Below are positions 47,716-58,900 of a stretch of DNA of 64,000 bases, piece after piece. Under the pieces are notes generated by a model. It searched no databases, was not told where the DNA came from, and saw only the letters and a list, made by a program, of their open reading frames with translations. The translations under genes and the position numbers were made by a program. The stretch's first letter is position 1; every line of letters starts with the position of its first letter. This DNA is from Congeria kusceri (lineage: Eukaryota > Mollusca > Bivalvia > Myida > Dreissenidae), in contig CM051025.1 in assembly GCA_027627225.1 (NCBI GenBank), positions 69,094,069-69,158,068 on the forward strand. The letters are read 5' to 3'.

Positions 47716-48525
47716 GAAAACGAAAATAAATAGTGAATGCGCCTTAATGAGTGACGTCCCCGAAGAAGTTGTAGTAACGGTCTGACGTTTTTTCCTGGAT
47801 GAATGAAGACAGTCTTTAAGGTCTTTAAACTAATTACTGTACAAAGTGTTCCATATGGAATTAAATTACATGCATTTATAGTAGGTTTATTTGCAAGCGA
47901 AATGTTGCTTCTATAAGGTGACTTGGGACATGTTTTGATCTAGTAATCGATGCGTGCGCACCTAACAATTGGCATACTGCAATGTCTAGATTAATTATGA
48001 TTTTCATGGATCTTCTATAAATAGAAGACATATATGTAACGTTTAATAGCACAACATACGAAGGTCTTACTCCCATGCTCTAAGACTATTTCACCGACTG
48101 CAAATTCGCGGTTGTTTTTGCTTGTGAACGTGACAATTCGATTGTAAGTTGCCATACTGAGAAGCTTATAACTTAAAATCAATTTGTCACATTTTCAACA
48201 AAACAAACTTCAGCAGCATCGCAAGCGTCATAATGATCTTTGAGCAGAGGGAAGAAACATTCGTATGTTGTTCAATAAAAATATCAGAAACCTGTATCCT
48301 ATTTCAAAATATTCAATGAAAATCATAGTAAATCGACACTTCGCAGTATATGAACTTCGGAATGCGTGCGCATCGATTTTCACCATTGTAAATACTACGA
48401 GTATAGATTAGATTCTGCATGAACGCAGAACATGCGAGTACAGTCTGTGTCAGTATAGATATACGGCAGGTGATTGTGTTAGATACTAGACGCTAAACCC
48501 ACGTGCGTTTATTCAATTCACCCTG
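47716..48525. other. 3' flank of gene B, no supported gene
   Basis: AT-rich sequence after the gene B stop. Short open frames only. An AATAAA-type signal (AAAATAAATAG) at about 47724 could serve gene B. Confidence 0.4.
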
Positions 48526-48531
48526 ACGTTA

Positions 48532-49040
48532 TATGGCGTACCAGTAGGTCCGAAATTAGCATGACCTGGTCCGATCAGGTTGTATCTGAGGTAAGGGCAG
48601 GTTCTGCCTCCTAATGAATTTCGACCCTTTAGGGCACAGTGTAAGAACCTGTGGTATCATTAGGTCCTAAATTGGTAAGACCTGGTCCGACCTGGTAGAA
48701 GCAAGTCCGACTGGTAGAGGCTGGTACGACCTCAATTAAACAGTAACTAACCGGTAGGACCAGCCACTACTTCAGATCCGACCTGGTCGGACCTCGTTTG
48801 TTAAAATTATGACCGACCTGGTCGGACCTGCTTTTACCAGGTAAGACCAAGTCCGACCAGATCCTAAAAATTAAGGACCTTATTTAACATCAGAAGCCGT
48901 CAATAGTAGCGGCGTACTGGAGGGTCATAAATGTCACAAACGAGGTCCAACCAGGTCGTTCCTGCTTCGAATAGGTCCTACCAGTCCCGGCCTCAGGTAC
49001 GACCTGGTCCGACCAGGTCCTATCAGTTTGGTACGCCATA
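48532..49040. mobile_element. 509-bp TIR element with internal palindromic motif array
   Basis: The left end is TATGGCGTACCAGTAGGTCC and the right end reverse-complemented is TATGGCGTACCAAACTGATA then GGACC. Flanks are ACGTTA at 48526-48531 and ACGTAA at 49041-49046, a 5/6 match to a 6-bp target duplication. The interior repeats GACCTGGTCCGACCAGGTCC-like blocks, each close to self-complementary, at least eight times in varying completeness. No ORF; non-autonomous. Confidence 0.65.
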
Positions 49041-49213
49041 ACGTAACGTAGCAGTGCAATGACGCATGTCGAAGCGAGACAATCCTTGCCGTTTCATCAG
49101 CCGCGCTATAACATGCACTGTCACCGTGATTATGATAACTTTAAAACAATCATTTTTTATTAACTCAGACCATTAATAGATAAAGGTTAATTTGATGCGC
49201 TTCGTGGGAAACT

Positions 49214-49436
49214 CGGGCGTAATGCATGTGCGTAAAGTGTCGTCCCGGATTTGCCCGTGCACTCTGCACAGGCAAATCCGGGACAACACTTACCGCTTTT
49301 ATGGTATTTTCTGTTTCGATGTATAGTCTCTTTTAAACATAAATCCACTGTAGGCGGAAAGTGTCATCCTGGATTCTCCTGTGCGGACTGCACAGGCTAA
49401 TCCAGGACGACACTTTACGAACATGCATTAAGCACG
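49214..49436. mobile_element. Double-hairpin MITE (GTGTCGTCCCGGAT family)
   Basis: Outer ends GCGTAATGCATGTGCGTAAA and TTTACGAACATGCATTAAGC are inverted repeats. Inside are two hairpins, at 49237-49290 and 49360-49415, each with GTGTCRTCCYGGATT on one arm and its complement on the other, around a GCAC/GTGC core. From memory this family is very abundant in dreissenid mussels. The overlapping open frames on both strands are palindrome artefacts. Confidence 0.75.
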
Positions 49437-49449
49437 GATTTCCCAATGT

Positions 49450-50660
49450 ACGCGTCATTTCATTTTTCTGTCGTAGATTTTCTTTGTATGTTATTAAACC
49501 TGGTCCAAACGCTTGTACCGTTTTCTTGAACATTCTTCTAAATGTTTATATACCACATTAACTTCGTGTAGAATGAACAGAATTAAATTACATTTGATAC
49601 GTTTGTTGTTTAAAACTTTTTTCTGAAACCATTTATAGATATATAGATTACAATCAAAGCTTTATACTGACTAATGCCCATATTAGCATCTTGTTTACTA
49701 TAAATTGATCTTGGAGATTTTGATTGAAAAAAAGTATGGTATATTAAGTTTGCTTTAGTCTCTTTCGTTACATTTAGTTGTGTTGTAATATATATTGTTG
49801 AAGTTGCACGTTTACTATGTTGACTGTCTTTAGAGAATAAATAAATTACCTGTTATTAGTTGAGCATTGTGTCACCCGCTAATTTTAATATATACAGTGA
49901 GAATGGGGTCATTAGGGGCCGTGCGCGAGCCCAGTAAAGTGGCGAACGTCGACGGTAATTATTACGTCAACGACCTTGGAGGTATAGATTTTCAGGCATG
50001 CGCGGCATATTGGGCGCTGTCTGACATTACAAGTTCTGTGATTCTAGCTCTTATAATTGTATTACGGGATGCATTCGTAACGTACTATCAACGTCAATTC
50101 ATAACGTTACGACGAAGGCGGGATATTTTTGTTGGCACGCGCAGACCATTTGTTCGTACAAAATTACCACGAATCGTCACGAATCTAGCTAATATACGTA
50201 TACATAAAATCTTGTAGGAACCTTTTGAAAACATAGGAATATACATTGAAATACTGAAAACAAGTATATTGAAATAATGTTCAAACTTTATTATAAAGAT
50301 AATTTTATCACAGACAATGCAAAAACATGTTCCACCATGTAGTTATTGTTAAACAACATTAAATATTACATTATCTTCCACAGGTTAAGTTGCACTGTGC
50401 AAAAAAAGCTCGTTCTGGGCGAATATTCACAAAGCTCCTTAGGGAAAACTTAATTCAATGTCTTAAATCCATACAATTCCTTAAGTCTGGAGCTGTTTCT
50501 TGTATAGGTCTTTTTACCTCAAAATGTTACAAACGTTTAAATATTGCTTTGATATTTATTATGTGTCCTTTTGTAAATAGAAATAATTGAATTTCACTTT
50601 GAAAATTTGAAATGCAATTTTCACTCAAGTCCAACTGAAGTTAAGATTGCCCTTAGGGGC
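49450..50660. other. Intergenic stretch, no supported gene
   Basis: Between the hairpin MITE and the 30-bp array. A 116-codon frame at 49867-50217 starts with Met-Cys and has polar, Arg-rich content (TLRRRRDIFVGTRRP) but no recognisable domain or splice partner; it is probably chance. Confidence 0.4.
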
Positions 50661-50662
50661 TT

Positions 50663-50999
50663 TGTGAATAACAGTCTAGAGATGACAGTCGTTGTGAATA
50701 ACAGTCTAGAGCTGACAGTCGTGGTGAATAACAGTCTAGAGATGACAGTCGTTGTGAATAACAGTCTAGAGATGACAGTCGCTGTGAATAACAGTCGAGA
50801 GATGACAGTCGCTGTGAATAACAGTCTAGAGATGACAGTCGCTGTGAATAACAGTCTAGAGATGACAGTCGCTGTGAATAACAGTCTAGAGATGACAGTC
50901 GTTGTGAATAACAGTCTAGAGATGACAGTCGCTATGAATAACAGTCTAGAGATGACATGACAGTCGTTGTGAATAACAGTCTAGAGATGACAGTCGCTG
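50663..50999 (+). repeat. Eleven-copy 30-bp minisatellite
   Basis: Units built on GTGAATAACAGTCTAGAGAT then GACAGTCGCT recur every 30 bp from 50663 to 50933, then one further copy after a 5-bp insertion (TGACATGACAG). Because 30 is divisible by three, a repetitive frame stays open (NNSLEMTV), which I regard as incidental. Confidence 0.9.
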
Positions 51000-51428
51000 A
51001 ATAAAGCAGGTCTTCATTAGTTATTACATCTATATGCCTTAAAAATATTCAAATCTTTCAGTATTTCTAACTGCGATATAATGTCTTTTTAAATTGAAAA
51101 CTGTTCATCTAAAGTTTGTCTATCGAACATTTCAATACTATATTTAAAACATATTAATGCAGTAATGAACATATATACGATGCGGGCAATCTCCTTTAAG
51201 ATTAAGCAAATCCTAAAAAGCATACAATAAAATGTCTACTTTCGTTAACAAATAGAAAAATATATCACAAATTTATGTAATCATTTATAACAATAATTGT
51301 AAACAAGAATGCAACGCCTCTCGATATAAAAACATGTAACAAACAAACAAATCAATAAATTAACTAACTTAAATACATTGTTCTAATCTACACGAAAATG
51401 AGACAGAAATATCCTGGAAATGGGCAAA
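51000..51428. other. AT-rich spacer
   Basis: Nothing recognisable between the two tandem arrays. Confidence 0.4.
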
Positions 51429-51548
51429 ATCTGTTAGTACACAGTAGTACAATCTGTTAGTACACAGTAGTACAATCTGTCAGTACACAGTAGTACAATC
51501 TGTCAGTACACAGTAGTACAATCTGTCAGTACACAGTAGTACAATCTG
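51429..51548 (+). repeat. Five-copy 23-bp tandem repeat
   Basis: Units of 23 bp containing ACAATCTGTCAGTACACAGT. The first two copies have TTAG where the rest have TCAG. Confidence 0.9.
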
Positions 51549-51605
51549 CGATTAAGAAAATCGTATGTACTAGAGCGAGGTTTCAAAATCTTGACATTTA
51601 CTGAA

Positions 51606-52406
51606 GCATTTCTGAACTGTGCTACCGGAGTACTATGCATTAACTCTCTGGTTGGTCCGTTTGCCAGCTCTACCATAAGCATTTCTGAACTGTGCTACCG
51701 GAGTACTATGCATTAACTCTCTGGTTGGTCCGTTTCCCAGCTCTACCATAAGCATTTCTGAACTGTGCTACCGGAGTACTATGCATTAACTCTCTGGTTG
51801 GTCCGTTTGCCAGCTCTACCATAAACATTTCTGAACTGTGCTACCGGAGTACTATGCATTAACTCTCTGGTTGGTCCGTTTGCCAGCTCTACCATAAGCA
51901 TTTCTGAACTGTGCTACCGGAGTACTATGCATTAACTCTCTGGTTGGTCCGTTTGCCAGCTCTACCATAAGCATTTCTGAACTGTGCTACCGGAGTACTA
52001 TGCATTAACTCTCTGGTTGGTCCGTTTGCCAGCTCTACCATAAACATTTCTGAACTGTGCTACCGGAGTACTATGCATTAACTCTCTGGTTGGTCCGTTT
52101 GCCAGCTCTACCATAAGCATTTCTGAACTGTGCTACCGGAGTACTACGCATTAACTCTCTGGTTGGTCCGTTTGCCAGCTCTACCATAAGCATTTCTGAA
52201 CTGTGCTACCGGAGTACTACGCATTAACTCTCTGGTTGGTCCGTTTGCCAGCTCTACCATAAGCATTTCTGAACTGTGCTACCGGAGTACTATGCATTAA
52301 CTCTCTGGTTGGTCCGTTTGCCAGCTCTACCATAAACATTTCTGAACTGTGCTACCGGAGTACTATGCATTAACTCTCTGGTTGGTCCGTTTGCCAGCTC
52401 TACCAT
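51606..52406 (+). repeat. Eleven-copy 73-bp satellite array
   Basis: Units start GCATTTCTGAACTGTGCTAC and end CCAGCTCTACCATAA, exactly 73 bp apart. Copies differ at very few sites: the first base is A in copies 4, 7 and 11, TACGCA replaces TATGCA in copies 8 and 9, and TTTCCC replaces TTTGCC in copy 2. The homogeneity indicates recent amplification. Confidence 0.95.
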
Positions 52407-52975
52407 GAAATATTTTCAGGATAAGTATATAACATATAACTGCATTGCAGTCCTCTGTATTTTTACATGTTTGCATTTAACTGACCCGAAAGCACTTTAA
52501 GTCAATTAGTAGATTTATTGGGTTTGTTCTTGAAACAGTTAAACGTGTGAAACCCGAATACACTTAAGGAACATATTGTAATTAAGAAAATTATACAATT
52601 CTATAACAATGAAACTGTGGTAAAACCGTGGGGAGTATTTGAAACCACTGGCTTGTCTGTCTCTTACTCAACATAGCCATTGCTGGTCTTCACGCTGTAA
52701 ATACGTGCACATTATATGTATTGTCCAAAAGCTATATTTCAAAACTAATATACTAGTATTTGACAAATCTGAAAATCTATTCGAAATACTGGCATGTACA
52801 TCGAACAATAAGACCAACTTTTTTAATTAAAGCATACAGAGTACATTAAACTATGCTATGATAAAAATATAGCTTAACAATGACAGAGACGCTACTGTAT
52901 CTTAAGGCAATTCAGTATCTGAATATCTTAACGCGCAACTGTTGTAGCCTTTGACAGAAAAGTTTGAGGCCAACA

Positions 52976-55900
52976 TTATGCCGCCTTAGATCTGAGGTAG
53001 CTGACAGCATTTTCGTAATATTGCTTGCTGAGCCAGAAACAGGCGTCAAGTCGGATTTCGGAGGAGCTGAAATGCAAATATATCACATGTATTCATTGTA
53101 ATTTCGGTGAAATTGATGATATCCCAGAGGCTTTATAACCACGCCTACTTATGTCAAACTTCGATGATATTTCCGGTAACACAATTATAAGCTTTCTGAA
53201 TGACTTAACACATTGTCACTCAAATCACGTGGAATGGTCAGTTGTATTTGAAATATTCTCAATAATAAATTTTGTATGGTTATTTGAATGATAAAGTGTG
53301 CTTGCAATATATACATTTGAATGAATTACATAATTTATTGTAATAAAAAACATAAGGCATTAATTGTATTTTTAAACGGTCGTATGCTTAATGGTTATAT
53401 GCGCTAAAAAATGAAACAAAGAGCACATGAACTATGTGAAAACATTTTGTCTAACGACAAAACGTGCTCCAATAAGAAATGTATACTTAAGTATACTTGT
53501 GTAAAAGGTACAGGTAAGCTTCACTTTGTTATAAACATTCAAAATAACAGAACAAAGAGATCTTTTTCAGTAAATGAAATTAAAACACACCTGGGTTTAC
53601 GACCATCACATAATTCTAAATGAAGCGGTGACTGAGATATAACTTTTGCGGGCAGGAAAGTCTTGTGCCGGTGGTCGGTAGGTGCCAGCACATATAAGCA
53701 GGTGTCGTGCTTGTTCTGTCGCAACCCCACTTCAAAGATGTGGTGCGTGTTCTGCTTGCTCATGTCCCCGTCCAGCCACTTGACGTAGTACTGCTGCCCG
53801 AGACCAACCCGGGAGTCCACGATGCCTGCGAACATCACCATGGTAACAAAAGGAAGCCGTGGTATAAGGTATATCCTACGTGTAGTACTAGTATCCCAGA
53901 ACGCGATACATAAAGTACCACAGATATCTATATAATTTACATTGAGTAATAAAGTTTCGACGACACACAGTTAGCGTTGGTATTGACTGTTAATTATTAA
54001 AACAGTTCACTTTCCCTAACATTTCGCTTTGGTTTAACGACTAGACAATGGGCTCACTTTAGTTGATTTATATATGTTCAAAATAAAACTACCCTGATTT
54101 AAGAAATAACTAGCATGTACATGTCATAATACATGACTTTTAGAACTCGCACATTTTTGGCCAAATTATACCCCTCGACGCCACAACTACATGCAAACTT
54201 AAAATCGCAGTGTTATTCCGCATGCGCATGATATTGAATAAACCTATAATAAACCAAAACAATCAAACATAATTGAAAAGCATTGAATTATTATTACCTA
54301 ATTTGTATATTCCTATGCAATCGTCTCTGGCCACGACGGACTTGCCAACCAGTTGCTTCTCCTTCCATTTTATGTAATCCACGGTTTCCTCGTACTTCGC
54401 CTTGCTGATCTTGTACACGTCGCCCCATGGGACGCTGTCAATATTGCCGTCGTAGAACTCGACCTCGATGTGCCCGTTTCCATGGAGACTGAGCACCTCC
54501 CCCGGGGCATAGCTGTATGTGTACTTGGGGTGTAAGCCTATCACACAGTCCTGAGGCTGTAAATAAAATAAATTATTATTAACAGTAATAAAGAGGTTTT
54601 ATCATAGGTTTCTGCGTTTTGTAAGACAGTTAATGAAATAACCCAATTTCCTAACCTTTTACATGACTAAAACCTCAAAATACACAATCGTTCGTTGTTG
54701 TTAATTTCTTGTTATGATGAAACCAATTATAAGATGTATTAAACAACACTTTAGATAAGAACATTCATTTTATACAGAAATACAAATAACATGAACGCAA
54801 GATCATAACCTACCTGTACAACACCAAATAGCTGCTGCCCGTCACTAAGTATATCGCTCCTCTCTATGTCCTCCATATACCCCGTGGCGTCGATGACCCG
54901 GTACCTGCCACCCGAGTCCTCGGAGCTGACACGCCCACGATAGAACCACCCATCGTCCGTCCACCGAGCCAGCACCTCCTCGTTCATTTTCACATCGGGG
55001 GCCGATTGGAGACCTGTACGGGGGGTACGCTTATGGTTAGCAGGGATCAGAGTACCATTAACTAAATTGGCTGTGTGTCTGTGGTAATTTTGTTAGTTTG
55101 GTTATGGGGGATAGTGCAAAATAGAGAGGCAATCCTGGGTCTTTTAGTGCCTTGTGTGAAGCACCTAAAACATCGGTTTAACGTCTCATGCGTTTGACGA
55201 GTTAGTAGGTTTACATAGAGTGAAGCTCATTGTATTGACCAGGAATCAGAGTACCAATTGCCGAATTGAGGAATTGATACCGGGTTTTCTAGTCAAACCT
55301 ACATAGTGAGCGATCTCCGACAAGTACTCGTACTGTTCATAGAATGTGCTTCTTTTTTGCATCTCCGAAAGTAATACATACTGTCTTTGCGAATGACAAC
55401 GCATTCTGTCAGTCAAATTTCGTTGACTTGTCAATTAACCAATGGCTACAACAATAAGAATTAAACTAAAGTAAACGGCTGCAACTTTTTTGTATGGAAA
55501 ACTACATAAAATGTTTAAATTTTTTATGATAAACTTAACCGGAGAGGTAGGATAGCCAGTAAATATCTTGATTTGGAGACTTGGAAGGAACAAAACATAT
55601 TCTCTGCCACTATTATTCAACAAACAAGTAGGTAAGATTGTTTGAAAATGATATCGTTTACCAGATATAAAGATTGATATTTTTAATAACATTATGTTTT
55701 TGACAATATCTATATGCACATTTAAACTACAGTTGCATGGACAATGTTCATTCAGTTTTAGAAAAGGATGTGCAAACTGTATGTTTATGACAATTTGACT
55801 AAAGTACATGATCTTTCTAAAGGAAGCGTATTTTAGGATCTGATATGATTGTCATCAGTTTGATGTTTCTAACAAATGTTTCTAACAATAAATGTTAAAC

Positions 55901-58900
55901 ACTAGTTAATAAATAGTCAAACAATATACAAAAATATTCATAAACAATGTATAATTAGGGAAGTGTGCCACACACTGCTTCTGTTTGGTTCCACGTTGCT
56001 GCCACTCTCTGCTCTGGGTTAGTCAACACAGGAATGTTGAATATCACTTATAACTCAAAATACAAATTTCCAAAGATAAGCCAATGAAATATGCTTACAA
56101 ATGTCCATTGGAAGCAATTAACTGATAAAAACATTGGATTTGCCAAATGGTTAAGCTGCCAAACTATCCCCTGCTCCTTTTTAGCAGCACCCAGTACCAG
56201 TTCAGTTCCTATTTCATATCTTATATAATATAGTAAATTTAAGAACATATCGTAACCAAAAGAAAGTACATACCCCTGGATACTTCTTGCCTCAGATGCT
56301 TTCCCTTATCAAGATCAGAGGTGAGATGGATAGCCTGTAAGAATTATGATTAAATACTTTAAATAGTTACACATCATATAATTATTTGAAATGATATTTA
56401 TTACAAGGGTATGTGCCTGTTTTCATAAAACTCCTACATAGTGACTTAACTTAAGACATAACAAAGTGATAAATCCAAATCAACAGTTATTTGCACAGGT
56501 TCAATAATTTATGTCACATTAGGTTTAATTAGATAAAAAAGTAACTCTTTGTGGACAGGGCACACAACAATTTCAAAATATACATAAATAACAAAAAAAC
56601 TGAACAAGATCGTGAGCAGAATGTGCTATTATATTCAAATTTCATTCAACCACACACTATACTTACAGATCTGTCAGACCGGTTTGACATTCTCGACTCA
56701 TTGTAGGATGTGTCACTTTCTTTAAGTTTCTGTGATATTTTATTGATCTTCCTTGCCTGTCTAACCAACCTCTGTAGAACAAATATATAAATAAATAAAT
56801 AGATGAATAAATATGTTTGATCTTCCTTGCCTGTCGAACCAACCTCTGTAAAACAAATAGAAATATAAATAAATAGATGAATAAATATGTTTAACCAGAG
56901 ACCTATAAACTGTTTATTGATAGATCTTTGGTTGTGTAACCTTTATAAATTCTGTAGGATATGGGAGTTCTTACAAATATATTAACTTTCAATAAAGATG
57001 TGGGTGTAAAATATGTGTATGTGGAATATGAGTTTCATTTCTATACTCGTATCTGCTGAATATTTAGAATGGACAGTCACAAACAATATTCAGGGTAGAA
57101 AAATAGACAATACAAAGATCAGGGGAGGTAATCAGGTTATAACAGATGGGAAGACAGGTTTCGTCATTTTCATAGAGACATACCTTCCATCATCATAATT
57201 CTTATCATTCTGTCATGTAATATTCTTGAAAACAAAACCTACACTGGCTAGTGTTAGCAACATACAAGTTCAATGTCTGAACATTCTGTTATAATGTCGA
57301 CATCCAGCCAAGTGCGAGGAAACCACAGAATTTGGTTCAATTGCCACAACTGCTCTTGTTTGACTTGCTTGGGCTTCTGTTTCTCGCGCTGGGTAACAAT
57401 GTACCCAACTAGATAGGTATGAAAGAATTACAGCAGGACGGTCACAAAGTAGCACAATCTACACACCTGTTCTTGTCTGAGTTGCTTGCGCTTCTGTTTC
57501 TCCAGTTGGGCTTGCAGCTGCTGTATCATCTCATCCTTCTCATCGACGTGCACATGACGCGAGTCCTTGCTTGGGTGTGATTCTGTGTGCTCTGAATAAA
57601 TGTCTACAGAAAAGAAATAGATGGGTTTGAAATATAAGGTAAAACAAAAGTACTGAGTACAAAATTGCTGATATTTCATAAGCATTTTGATGTTTTCACT
57701 AAAAAAAATACATAGCTGAACTAAAAATCTACATTCAGAATGAATAATTACTTTATTGTGAGTAAGGATTCAATTCTTACGTTGTACAAAATGTTTTCAA
57801 TGCTAACATGAATTAATAATACATAATTAGTTCAACAGAAAAACAGACATTTAAGATCATTTTATCTCAACTCACCAGATCTTGTCACCGGACCCACAAC
57901 TGACTCAGAGCGAGGCAGGATGGGAGATTTAGGGCGTGGTTTGGGCACTGGTGTCTCGGGGCGATTGTACGGCGACTGCCCTCGTGGAGTAGAACTGTCC
58001 CTGAATGGTTTGGTATTATTTGAGAATTATGTGGCATATAATGTAGAGAAATTTTAAATTGGACAACGGTTTCTTTTGAACTCTTTGCAATTATTAGTGA
58101 TATGAATTGGAAAAAAAATTCTAATAAATATGTTAAATTACAGGTCTCTACAGTAGTTTAAGTCAGGAATTAGTTTAATATAAACATAATTAAAATGTCA
58201 TAATCTACACCATGCAATACAATTCAATAAATCACTAGAGTGGTAATAAATTACTATTTTAACAAACAGTTTCATAGGTTAAGTCCGTGAATGACAGAAA
58301 TTAATGAGTTTCAGCCTATTAGTGTTCATAAACTAAATGCATTTACAAACTTTGAATATCATTCTACACACCTTGAACACTCTGAACTGGATCTTGAACT
58401 ACAATATACAGCACATACAATATACAAAATATGCAAATAAACTTCATGTTCTTTATTAGATAAAATTTAATTAATACTTATTAAGATTGGACCAAGAAAT
58501 GGGGTTTTTCATGTTTAATTCAAAATTACAATAATGTTGCCATCAATAATAGAAATCTATGCTATCCAACATTACAAAAACTTAGCTGATCAGGTACAAT
58601 TATAGTTATCTAATGTATGTTTAAAGCAAATAATATTGCATATTAATATAACTAGTAGTTACCAGTCTAATAATAGTAGAGGAAGACTCGTGAATTCATG
58701 AAAATAACAATTAATTTTGTAATTGATAGTTGATTAAGTGTATTTCAGATTAAGTCACTGATTGGTAGATATATTCAACCTGTTGCTACGATGAGCACAG
58801 CGTTGCTTTGGTGACCTTTCCCATGACCTTGTGCGCAGTGTGGATGCTGAGGATGACCTTGACCTTTATGTAGCAAAAGCAAAGAGAACTACATTATCCA

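Noticed and set aside
49333..49561. Overlapping open frames on both strands
   Set aside because: Products of the palindromic MITE; both strands read alike because of the inverted repeat.
50607..50960. 117-codon repetitive protein
   Set aside because: The frame is open only because the repeat unit is 30 bp. There is no start context, domain or splice partner.
50663..52406. CRISPR-like repeat arrays
   Set aside because: The units are head-to-tail without unique spacers, in a eukaryotic context. They are minisatellites or satellites.
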